Positions 48,502-56,323 of a stretch of 61,417 nucleotides of DNA are shown in pieces. The translations under genes were made by a program, and so were the position numbers. The notes under the pieces were generated by a model. The model worked only from the letters and a program-made list of their open reading frames with translations, did not search any database and had not been told where the DNA came from. Each line of letters begins with the position of its first letter. Position 1 is the first letter of the stretch. Origin of the DNA: Stieleria sedimenti (GTDB taxonomy: Bacteria > Planctomycetota > Planctomycetia > Pirellulales > Pirellulaceae). The stretch lies in NCBI RefSeq assembly GCF_025060895.1, contig NZ_JANZKV010000067.1, positions 11,234 through 72,650 of the forward strand, in the 5' to 3' direction.

Positions 48502-50148
48502 TCATCGCGGTCGTTGTCTGGGGACAGCCGATCCGCCGGCGGGATCCGACGTCACGCCGCGGTCGGTGGTCGAATCGGGGAACGCGTTGTATTCCAGTGT
48601 CAATTTCAAACGGTCGATCTTTCCACTGGTCGTCCGCGGAAACGTGTCTCGGACGAAGAGGTGCTCTGGGACCGCATAAGGCGGCAGCTGTTCTGCCAAT
48701 TGCTTTTTTAGATCACTGGTTTCGGATGGACTCGAATCCTGCAACGTCACCGCGGCGAGCAGGCGACCGGTTTCATTCGCCGAGACGCAGAAGGCGGCGG
48801 CTTCGACGACCGCGGGATGTTGGGCAATCGCATGTTCGACCTCGTCGAGTTCGATCCGGTAGCCTCGGACTTTGACCTGACGATCGATCCTGCCCAAGAA
48901 TTCCAATTCGCCGTCGTCCCCGCGTCGTACCAGATCACCCGTCCGATAGAAACGTTTCCCGCTGTTTAAATCAAAGTAGAACGTGACCGGGTCGTCACAC
49001 CCCAGATGCCAGTACCGGGTCATCATGGTGGAGGAATGAACGAGCAATTCGCCGACTCCCTTTTCCTGGACCACCTGATCCAACGGATCGAGAATCAATC
49101 CCTCGGTCTGTTCCCAGAGCGTTCCGATGGGAATCGGCCGTTCGGAAAGTTCCTTCGGTCCGCCCTGAGACGTCGGCGCGATGTGAAAGTAGGTGCACTG
49201 ATTCACTTCCGCGGGGCCGTAGACGTTGCTGATCCACGCATCGGGCAGCACGCGTCGCAACTGCTGTGCGTGCCGCGGGGCGAGCGGTTCACCGCCGTAC
49301 AGGATCCACCGGAGACTGGACAGATCACGTTGTTCGGGAACGCCTCGCTGAAGCAATTGGACCAGTGCGAAGGGCACCGAATACCAGATCGTGATTCGTT
49401 GCGATTCGATCAGCGAGGAGAGACTGGCCGGCAACATGCTGTAGGAGGGTGGGATCAGCACCGTCGTCGCTCCCGCCATCACCGCCGAATAGTAACCGAA
49501 CGTTGACATGTCAAAGTGCAGCGGCGACAGATTTGCGACTCGGTCGTCGCCTGTGACGCCATAGGTCTTGACCGACAGACGGGCGTAACTGTTGCCGCTG
49601 TAATGCGAGTGCACAATCCCCTTGGGTGTCCCGGTCGAACCGGAGGTAAAGATCACGTAGGCAGGTTGCGTCCGGTCCAACGGAATCGGATCGATGGGGT
49701 CAACCGCATCGAGGGCCGACCAGGGGGTGAATGCGAGGGTCGGCCAATCCGTACCTTCAACGCCGATCACGTGTTGGAGTGGTGTGGCACAGCGATCGAG
49801 TTCGTCCAGTGCCGAATCGGCCAGCTTCGTCGTGATGAGATGACGGATACGACCACTCCGCAGGATGCTGCACAGCCGAGACGGCGGCGCCGAGGGATCT
49901 ACCGGTACCATGGCCGCGCCGGCTTTCATCACCCCATACACACTGATCGGCGATTCAACGCCGGCAGGAAGACGCACCGCGACACGGTCACCGGGGCGCA
50001 CGCCCCGATCACGGAGAACGGTCGCGAGCCGAGCCGAACGGTCGTCCAGTTCGGCGTACGTGACGGAGTTGTTGCCGCAGTGAAACGCCACCTGGTCGGG
50101 GGTTTTCAACGCCGAACGTGTTAGATTGTCGTGTAGCAGATCCACCAT
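48502..50148 (-). CDS. Stand-alone adenylation enzyme, probably L-prolyl-AMP ligase
   Basis: 548 residues from ATG at 50148, preceded by GGAG seven bases upstream; a TTG six bases earlier is also in frame. All core motifs are present: A3 FTSGSTGTPKG at 167-177, FDMSTFGYY with Asp213, A5 NVYGPAEVN, A7 YRTGDL, A8 GRIDRQVKVRGYRIE and A10 TSGKIDRLK. There is no carrier domain, so it charges a carrier in trans. Prolyl-specific enzymes such as PltF, RedM and AnaC are free-standing and sit beside a dehydrogenase and a carrier as here. Proline specificity is inferred from that context, not from a computed code. Confidence 0.9.
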   Translation of the reverse strand: MVDLLHDNLTRSALKTPDQVAFHCGNNSVTYAELDDRSARLATVLRDRGVRPGDRVAVRLPAGVESPISVYGVMKAGAAMVPVDPSAPPSRLCSILRSGRIRHLITTKLADSALDELDRCATPLQHVIGVEGTDWPTLAFTPWSALDAVDPIDPIPLDRTQPAYVIFTSGSTGTPKGIVHSHYSGNSYARLSVKTYGVTGDDRVANLSPLHFDMSTFGYYSAVMAGATTVLIPPSYSMLPASLSSLIESQRITIWYSVPFALVQLLQRGVPEQRDLSSLRWILYGGEPLAPRHAQQLRRVLPDAWISNVYGPAEVNQCTYFHIAPTSQGGPKELSERPIPIGTLWEQTEGLILDPLDQVVQEKGVGELLVHSSTMMTRYWHLGCDDPVTFYFDLNSGKRFYRTGDLVRRGDDGELEFLGRIDRQVKVRGYRIELDEVEHAIAQHPAVVEAAAFCVSANETGRLLAAVTLQDSSPSETSDLKKQLAEQLPPYAVPEHLFVRDTFPRTTSGKIDRLKLTLEYNAFPDSTTDRGVTSDPAGGSAVPRQRPR

Positions 50149-50150
50149 CG

Positions 50151-51299
50151 TCAAACTCCAAGCAGTCCCGCAATGATGTTGCGTTGGATGTCCGACGTGC
50201 CGGCGTACAAGACGCCGCCGATGGCGTCACGCCAATCTCGATCGATCCCATTTTCGCACAAATAGCCTCGGCCGCCATGGATCCGCACCGCGTCTTCGCT
50301 GGACTGTGCGTAGCATTCACTCAGGTACAGTTTCAAGATGGCGGCGTCCATCATCGCCGATTTCCCCTGGCTCTTGAGCCACGCGACCTTGTAGAGCATC
50401 AGCTTTGACGTTTCCAAGCGAACTTTCATGTCCGCGATGCGATTGGAGACCGACTGGAATTTTCCAATCGGCTGGCCGAATTGGGAACGCTCTTTGGCGT
50501 ACCGGACGCACGTTTCTAATTGACGCTGCATGGCGCCGACTTGGCTGGCCAAGATACAGCAGCGTTCGAATTCGAGCGAATGATTGAACGTGGCGAAGCC
50601 GCCACCTTCCTTGCCGAGTCGATGTGATTCGGGCACAAAGCAGTTGTTCAGATGCAGTTCGCCGATCGGGACGGTCCGAAGGCCCATTTTTAGATGATTC
50701 GCGCCGCGGCGGAATCCCTCCTGTTCCGCCTCGACCAAGAACGTGGACAGCCCCCACTTGCCCTTTGCCGGATTCGTGCTTGCCACGACGAGCGCCACGT
50801 CGCAGATCGGTGCGAGCGTGACCATGCACTTGCTGCCGTTGAGCACGTAGCCGCCGTCGACTTTCTCCGCCGTCGTTTGCAGATGAAAGACGTCGCTACC
50901 GGTACTCGGTTCGGTGATCCCATGCGCCCCTTTCCAAGTACCGTCGCAGAGTCTTGGCAGAAAGCGTTCTTTTTGAAACTCGCTGCCGAAGTGCAAAATC
51001 GGAAGCTGAACGGCCCACATCTGTGCGTTCAGCGCCAGCAGCAAGCCGCCGTCGCTGCATCCGTAGCCGAGCGCTTCCATGGCCAGCATCGCGGTTTGAA
51101 TATCGGCCGAAGCTTTTCCGCCAAATTGGGTCGGGATGTACAGACCCAGGATGCCAAACTCGGCCGCCCGTTGCCAAAGGTCTTCGGCGAACTCGCTCCG
51201 TTCGTCTCTGTCGATCACATCGTCGCTCAGATGCTCCAGCGCGAACGCTTGCATCCGATCGCGATAGGCGAGTTGATCGTCGGTCCAATCAAAATTCAT
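50151..51299 (-). CDS. Acyl-CoA-dehydrogenase-like flavoenzyme, probably prolyl-carrier dehydrogenase
   Basis: 382 residues, the normal length. FAD and substrate motifs: GAHGITEPSTGSDVFHLQT (124-142), and the C-terminal VRIHGGRGYLCENGIDRDWR followed by GTSDIQRNIIA. At the position where medium-chain enzymes have the catalytic Glu (YEGT) this protein has Ala (YAGT). A Glu is instead found at 245 in HSLEFERCC, the place used by isovaleryl-CoA dehydrogenase and, as I recall, by the prolyl-carrier oxidase AnaB. That fits oxidation of a prolyl thioester to dehydroproline (2 electrons) or pyrrole (4 electrons). The gene ends two bases before the adenylation-enzyme ATG. Confidence 0.9.
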   Translation of the reverse strand: MNFDWTDDQLAYRDRMQAFALEHLSDDVIDRDERSEFAEDLWQRAAEFGILGLYIPTQFGGKASADIQTAMLAMEALGYGCSDGGLLLALNAQMWAVQLPILHFGSEFQKERFLPRLCDGTWKGAHGITEPSTGSDVFHLQTTAEKVDGGYVLNGSKCMVTLAPICDVALVVASTNPAKGKWGLSTFLVEAEQEGFRRGANHLKMGLRTVPIGELHLNNCFVPESHRLGKEGGGFATFNHSLEFERCCILASQVGAMQRQLETCVRYAKERSQFGQPIGKFQSVSNRIADMKVRLETSKLMLYKVAWLKSQGKSAMMDAAILKLYLSECYAQSSEDAVRIHGGRGYLCENGIDRDWRDAIGGVLYAGTSDIQRNIIAGLLGV

Positions 51300-51314
51300 A
51301 GCTGCGACTTGGAA

Positions 51315-52394
51315 TCATTCGATGGTATTGATGAACGCGGATCGTTTCAGATCTTCGTAGGGATTGAACGGGTCGCTGACTTGGCCTTCGATTTCGAGGT
51401 GGGTTCCAACGCCAAAGTCGCTTGCATAGTCAGTGATCAGTTGCATCGCGACGAAATCCTCGAGCGCGAAACCGGTGGAATCAAACACGCTGCGTCGTGT
51501 CTTGGCAGCGGCGAACGCGTCTGGCGAAGCGACCAATTCTACCAGCGCCGGACCGATTTGGTCTTCGGTCAGCTGCTGGCATTCTCCTTCGACACGGGCC
51601 TGGAGAGGAAAGTCCGGGCAGACAAAGCTGTCTCTGAGCAACGAAACCGGCAGTTCTGTCTTGCCGGGCAAATCCGAGCCGATCGCGTTGATGTGGACAT
51701 CGGTTTTCAGTGAGGGGGCGCTGATCACCGGCCCCTCACCGGCTTCGACGGACGTCGCCGTGCAGATCACGTCGGATGCTTTCAAGAGTTGTTCGAGTGA
51801 GGTGACTTCGATCTGGCACCTTGCTGAATTCAGTGGCGCAACGCGGTCGATCAACGAATGGGCGTTTTGCAATTCAATGTCGAAAACACGTACATGGTCG
51901 ATTTCGGTGACTTGCGAGATGGCGTGAAATTGCGTCACCGCCTGGGCACCACAGCCGACCAGTCCGAGTGAGATTCGCCGGCGTGGTGCGAGATGACGGG
52001 TGGCGACCGCGGAAGCGGCGCCGGTGCGCATCGCGGTCAACAGATTGCCGTCGGCCAGTGCGATCAGGCGTCCGGTGACGGGATCAAACTGTTTGAACGT
52101 CGCGACGACGGTGGGCAAGTTGTGGTCGACGGGATTGGTCGGATGGTAGCCGACGGCTTTCAGAAAGACCGCCCGTTGTTTGTGGTGCAGCGGCATCCAT
52201 TCGACCAAGCCGGTCACGGGCTTGTGGTAATGAAATCCGCTGCGTACCGGAACGTCGTACTCGCCGTCGGAGAATTCGGCAAAGGCCGCCTCCAGACGAT
52301 CAATCAAGACCGACATGAATCGATCGATCCCGACGCGTTCGATGGTTTGGACGATTTGACGGTGATCGAGCACCAGCGTCGTCTGCTTGTTCAT
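51315..52394 (-). CDS. Ornithine cyclodeaminase/mu-crystallin family enzyme
   Basis: 359 residues, a normal length. The family block DGNLLTAMRTGAASAVATRH (114-133) contains the substrate-binding Arg, the NAD-binding loop is GLVGCGAQA (143-151), and FDSTGFALEDFVAMQ near the C-terminus carries the catalytic Asp region. Ornithine cyclodeaminase converts L-ornithine to L-proline and ammonia. In this operon, directly before the proline-type cassette, it would provide a dedicated proline supply. Alternatives in the same family are pyrroline-2-carboxylate reductase, which also makes proline, and SbnB-like enzymes of diaminopropionate synthesis, for which the SbnA partner is absent. ATGA overlap with the HupE-like gene upstream; 15 bases to the next gene. 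Confidence 0.9.
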   Translation of the reverse strand: MNKQTTLVLDHRQIVQTIERVGIDRFMSVLIDRLEAAFAEFSDGEYDVPVRSGFHYHKPVTGLVEWMPLHHKQRAVFLKAVGYHPTNPVDHNLPTVVATFKQFDPVTGRLIALADGNLLTAMRTGAASAVATRHLAPRRRISLGLVGCGAQAVTQFHAISQVTEIDHVRVFDIELQNAHSLIDRVAPLNSARCQIEVTSLEQLLKASDVICTATSVEAGEGPVISAPSLKTDVHINAIGSDLPGKTELPVSLLRDSFVCPDFPLQARVEGECQQLTEDQIGPALVELVASPDAFAAAKTRRSVFDSTGFALEDFVAMQLITDYASDFGVGTHLEIEGQVSDPFNPYEDLKRSAFINTIE

Positions 52395-53611
52395 AGCGCC
52401 AGCGCCCGTTCAATGAACCAGTAACTGGCGATCAGCCCGATCACCGCGGACCCTCCCACCAAAACCACGCTCTGATAGTATTTCTGTGTCCTTAGCAGGA
52501 AAATGATGGGGAACACGACGGCGACGATCGCCAACTGCCCCAATTCAACCCCGACGTTGAAGCCGATCAGCACTTTGACCAAGTAGATCATGCGAAACGG
52601 AAGTTCGCTCATCACCGACGCGAAACCCATTCCGTGGAACAGGCCGAACCCGAAAATGATGAACCCGGTTTTGACATTGAATTTGGGGCGGATCGTATTG
52701 ATCGCGACCAAGACGATCGACAAGGCGATTAGCGATTCGACCCATCGCGAAGGGAGGTGAATCACGCCGAGTGCGGCCAGGCTGAGCGTGATCGAGTGTG
52801 CGATCGTGAACAGCGTGACGATCTTCACGATGTTCCAGAATGCCTGGCGGAACTTTGGCACCGGATGCCACTTGCCGTCCCGGCGGACCAACACCGCCGG
52901 CAACAACAGCGCGACGATAAACAGGATGTGGTCGATTCCGATCCAGATATGCAACACACCCTGCCAAACAAAATCTCGGGGGCGGAGGAGCAGATCGATG
53001 TGGGTCAAGTCGAGCTCTTGGACCGGGTTGTGAGAGCCGAAGACCATTGCGGCAAATTCGCCCTCGAATGCTTGGCCGCTTTTCTGATTCCGCTCAATGC
53101 AGACCAAGCTGCGGTGGGTGAAATCATCGTCCACGAACAGACTGTTCCGAATCGTGATCGTGTCGGGAACCGGTCCGACAGGAGTCTGGTAGATGTACTG
53201 GGCATAACTGCCTTCCCCGTCCGGTAGGTCCAGAATCCGCAGATCGATGTACTCGATGGGGATCGGTTCCGAATCGATCCAGATTTCGTAGTGTTGGCGA
53301 ATGTAGTCGAGTACCCGTTGACGGGTTTGCTGAAGAACTGCCAATCGGTTGTCGATCGGCATTGCGTCCGCCTCGGGATCGGGCTGGGAAGTTTCGGCAG
53401 CCGGCGGAACTCCAATGCCCAGTTTTTCGCGAAGGTCGTCTAAATTGACTTCGACGCGACCGGTGAAACGATCCTCTTCCACATTCAACCAGACATAGGT
53501 TTCGCCGGTGGTGTGAGCGGGGGCCGTTGCCGTCAGCAGAAGCACGGGCAACAACGAGAGCCACGGGAACAGGCTTCTCAGCAAACGCAAGTTCGAAGGG
53601 GTCGGATTCAT
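52391..53611 (-). CDS. HupE/UreJ-like membrane protein with a periplasmic N-terminal domain
   Basis: 406 residues with a signal peptide (LFPWLSLLPVLLLTATAPAH). A soluble region of about 180 residues follows, then a HupE/UreJ_2 membrane domain (about 215-406) with six or so segments: GVLHIWIGIDHILFIVALLL with the His-rich first helix, FTIAHSITLSLAALGV, VKTGFIIFGFGLFHGMGFAS and FNVGVELGQLAIVAVVFPII. The HxxxxDH and FHGxGFA motifs are characteristic of this nickel/cobalt-associated family, and a transport role is inferred from the family only. Its stop overlaps the cyclodeaminase start (ATGA, 52391-52394), tying it to the biosynthetic operon, where it is the first gene. Exporter, metal supplier or mere passenger cannot be decided. 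Confidence 0.88.
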   Translation of the reverse strand: MNPTPSNLRLLRSLFPWLSLLPVLLLTATAPAHTTGETYVWLNVEEDRFTGRVEVNLDDLREKLGIGVPPAAETSQPDPEADAMPIDNRLAVLQQTRQRVLDYIRQHYEIWIDSEPIPIEYIDLRILDLPDGEGSYAQYIYQTPVGPVPDTITIRNSLFVDDDFTHRSLVCIERNQKSGQAFEGEFAAMVFGSHNPVQELDLTHIDLLLRPRDFVWQGVLHIWIGIDHILFIVALLLPAVLVRRDGKWHPVPKFRQAFWNIVKIVTLFTIAHSITLSLAALGVIHLPSRWVESLIALSIVLVAINTIRPKFNVKTGFIIFGFGLFHGMGFASVMSELPFRMIYLVKVLIGFNVGVELGQLAIVAVVFPIIFLLRTQKYYQSVVLVGGSAVIGLIASYWFIERALAL

Positions 53612-53974
53612 ATCGCTTGGGGTACTTGAAACAGCTGTGAGAATCGGAAATCGACACCCATCGGATCGAGTGCAAGCCGTCTTATTCCACTCTCGATGAT
53701 CCGAAACTGAGTTTTTGGTCGATCCGAGTCTGCCCCCGGAACCGCCGATCTGCGGTCAAGGATAGTTAACGGAGCTGCCGTATCAGCGTCTGTCGCGGCA
53801 ACGACCCCGTTTTTTCCTGCCTGGAATGGTTGCAGGCCGTCAATGTCGACGGGGCACTTCGCGAGAGACGCTTGGACGGATAGGATTGGAGCAGGGATGA
53901 CGGTTGTCCGGGCCGCGTCCCCCGTTAACGACCCAGGCCCCACGATTCTCTCGCCGCGTTCCTTGGACGATTCG
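53612..53974. other. Divergent intergenic region between the NRPS operon and pyrC
   Basis: No gene or strong hairpin was seen. It should contain the promoter for the biosynthetic operon on the - strand and the one for dihydroorotase on the + strand. An in-frame ATG at 53897 with GGAG just upstream offers an alternative, 26 residues longer start for the dihydroorotase. Confidence 0.5.
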
Positions 53975-55327
53975 ATGACCCGCACCCTCTTCCGAAATGC
54001 ATCCGTTGTGCTGGCCGACACGGTCACCGAGAGTTCCGTTCTGATCGAAGACGGCAAGATCTTGGATGTGGCGGCGTCCGCCGACGCTGCGGCCGACAAC
54101 GTGGTCGATTGCGCGGGATTGCACTTGATGCCGGGCGTGATCGATGACCAGGTTCACTTCCGCGAACCCGGTCTGACGCACAAAGAAGATTTGTCGACGG
54201 CCAGCCATGCCTGTGCCGCCGGTGGGGTCACGTCGTTCTTGGAGATGCCCAACACCAAACCGCCGGCGGTGACGCTGGAAGGTGTTCGTGCCAAAGAGCA
54301 GCTCGGCGCGGACAAGTCATTGGTCAACTATGGCTTTTACATCGGAGCGACGCCCGACAACGCCGCCGAGTTGGCCAAGGCGACCGATGTCCCGGGGATC
54401 AAAATCTTTATCGGCAGCAGCACCGGCAACTTGTTGGTTGATGAACAAGAGGCGTTGGAGCGGATCTTTGCCGAAACGACACTGCCGATCTGCGCCCACT
54501 GCGAAGACGAGCAAACGGTTCGCGCCAATGCCGCTCGCTTGGCCGGTACCAACGATGTAGCCGACCATTCACGCATCCGGGATGTCCAGGCCGCCGTGAT
54601 CGCGACTCGGCGGGCGACCGATTTGGCCCGTCGATACAAACATCGCTTCCACGTCTTGCATGTTTCCACCGCCGCCGAACTGGATATCCTGGCCGATCCC
54701 GCGCCGTACATCACCGCCGAAGTCTGTCTGCACCACTTGTTTTTCAACGTCGACGATTACCCCCGCCTGGGGACTCGGATCCAAATGAATCCCTCGATCA
54801 AATCAGCCGACGACAATCGCCGGCTGTTCGAGGCACTGCTGGACCACACGATCCAGGTCATCGCGACCGATCACGCCCCGCACACGCTGGAAGAAAAAGC
54901 GGCGCGGTACCCCAACAGCCCCTCGGGGTTGCCGGCCGTTGAAAACAGTTTGGCCTTGATGCTCGATCAAGTCACCCAGGGCCGATGTTCCATCAATCAA
55001 GTCGCGTCGTGGATGTGTGATGCGCCCGCGCGCGTCTGGGGCATCGTGGGCAAGGGCCGGATCGAAAACGGATACGATGCGGATCTGGTGCTGGTGGATC
55101 TGCAGAAACAAAAGACGATTCGCGATGCCGAGCAACACACCAAATCAAAATGGTCGCCCTGGGACTCGGTCACGTTGACGGGCTGGCCGGTCGCGACCTT
55201 CGTCGGCGGGCACAAGGTCTACGATGCCGACAACGGATTTGACGAATCGTTTCGCGGTGCCAAGCTGCGGTTCGATCATTCCCGAGGCGGCTACTGGGCG
55301 ACCGCAGGCGGAATCGGCACCGAATGA
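53975..55327 (+). CDS. pyrC: Dihydroorotase, class I type with a Gln in the first metal motif
   Basis: 450 residues from ATG at 53975, the start that matches the family; ATG 53897 has a better ribosome site but adds 26 unexplained residues. The N-terminal metal motif reads [19 protein letters not shown]: where class I dihydroorotases normally have DxHxH, the first His is Gln59, with His61 kept. Other elements are intact: [22 protein letters not shown], and [14 protein letters not shown] with the catalytic Asp. As I recall, the [10 protein letters not shown] variant is frequent in Bacteroidetes and planctomycetes, so it is probably a family feature and not damage. The enzyme closes carbamoyl-aspartate to dihydroorotate in pyrimidine synthesis. 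Confidence 0.88.
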   Translation: MTRTLFRNASVVLADTVTESSVLIEDGKILDVAASADAAADNVVDCAGLHLMPGVIDDQVHFREPGLTHKEDLSTASHACAAGGVTSFLEMPNTKPPAVTLEGVRAKEQLGADKSLVNYGFYIGATPDNAAELAKATDVPGIKIFIGSSTGNLLVDEQEALERIFAETTLPICAHCEDEQTVRANAARLAGTNDVADHSRIRDVQAAVIATRRATDLARRYKHRFHVLHVSTAAELDILADPAPYITAEVCLHHLFFNVDDYPRLGTRIQMNPSIKSADDNRRLFEALLDHTIQVIATDHAPHTLEEKAARYPNSPSGLPAVENSLALMLDQVTQGRCSINQVASWMCDAPARVWGIVGKGRIENGYDADLVLVDLQKQKTIRDAEQHTKSKWSPWDSVTLTGWPVATFVGGHKVYDADNGFDESFRGAKLRFDHSRGGYWATAGGIGTE

Positions 55328-55457
55328 TGCCGACTGACGAAGGGCGTTCGGGGCGTTAAACTACAGGCCTCGGTCGCGAAACCACGGCGCCGGGGCGTGC
55401 GGATGAATCGTCCGTGCCGAGTTTGACTTCCCCCTCCCCTTCCCCTCCCAGTGATCC

Positions 55458-56132
55458 ATGTCTGAAAACGACGGCGAAGATGCCAAGCCGGTTGTGCCCC
55501 TGTCCGCCAGTGCCCGCCGCGTGCTGGGTGTCTTGGTGGAGAAAGCCAAAACGACTCCGGATAACTATCCGATGTCCGCCGCGGCGATCATCAGCGGTTG
55601 CAATCAAAAATCGAATCGTTCCCCGCAAATGCAGCTCGACGAAGACGACGTGCTGTTGGCGCTCGACGAGTTGCGGGGCGTCGGCGCGGCGCGAGAAATC
55701 CAGGGCAGCGGACGGGTCACCAAGTATCGACACGCCGCCTACGATTGGTTGGACTTGGACAATCCGCAGGCCGCCGTGTTGACCGAATTGCTGCTCCGCG
55801 GGCCGCAAACGATCGGCGAGATCCGTACCCGGGCGTCGCGGATGTGCAGCCTGCCCGATCTCGACTCGGTCAAAACCGTTTTGAAATCGTTGGCCGACAA
55901 GGATCTGGTGGAAGCGTTGACACCTCCGGGACGTGGGCAAACGTTTGCCCACAAGCTTTATCCGCCAGAGGAACGCCAGTACTTGGAAGCCCGTGTCGAA
56001 AAGCAGGCGGCAAAGTCGGCGGCGATCCCCGACACCAGCAAGGATGTCATCGACCAGCTGATCGCGCGACTGGACGCCGTCACCGAACGAATCGATGACC
56101 TGGAAGCAAGACTGAAAGAACTCGAGTCGTAG
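55458..56132 (+). CDS. yceH: YceH (DUF480) family protein
   Basis: 224 residues, close to the family length. The N-terminus has the DUF480 signature: RRVLGVLVEKAKTTPDNYPM followed by CNQKSNRSPQMQL. Two winged-helix repeats cover about 15-175, with SASARRVLG opening the first and LLLRGPQTIGEIRTRASRM in the second. A predicted coiled coil (DQLIARLDAVTERIDDLEAR) closes the protein. Function is unknown in bacteria generally; a DNA-binding role is suggested by the fold. It is 130 bases after pyrC on the same strand and may share its transcript. A cluster of direct repeats follows the stop. Confidence 0.93.
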   Translation: MSENDGEDAKPVVPLSASARRVLGVLVEKAKTTPDNYPMSAAAIISGCNQKSNRSPQMQLDEDDVLLALDELRGVGAAREIQGSGRVTKYRHAAYDWLDLDNPQAAVLTELLLRGPQTIGEIRTRASRMCSLPDLDSVKTVLKSLADKDLVEALTPPGRGQTFAHKLYPPEERQYLEARVEKQAAKSAAIPDTSKDVIDQLIARLDAVTERIDDLEARLKELES

Positions 56133-56323
56133 CTTGCCTCACAGTGGGGTAAGCTTCCAACTTGCCTGCTCGGAAGTGATGGCTTCCGACCGTGATGCAG
56201 AGGGCGTTGGTGATTCTGGAAGCTGAAGCTTCCAGAATCGCAAGCTGGAAGCTTACGCCACTCGGATCGCAGGCTGGAAGCTGAAGCTTCCAGAATCGCA
56301 AGCTGGAAGCTTACGCCACTCGG
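56133..56323. repeat. Direct repeats of a 50-base unit built on CTGGAAGC palindromes
   Basis: A 50-base unit beginning CTGGAAGCTGAAGCTTCCAG and ending ACGCCACTCGG is found at 56216-56265 and again, identical, at 56274-56323. Each contains the palindrome CTGGAAGCTGAAGCTTCCAG. Less regular AGCTTCCAACTTGCC-like pieces lie at 56140-56200. The second copy ends immediately before the stop codon of the ASPIC/UnbV gene at 56324. Confidence 0.85.

Noticed and set aside
48187-52394. Siderophore-type reading with the cyclodeaminase as SbnB and diaminopropionate synthesis
   Set aside because: No SbnA-like cysteine-synthase partner, no NIS synthetase and no TonB receptor seen; the flavoenzyme + A enzyme + carrier set points to proline.
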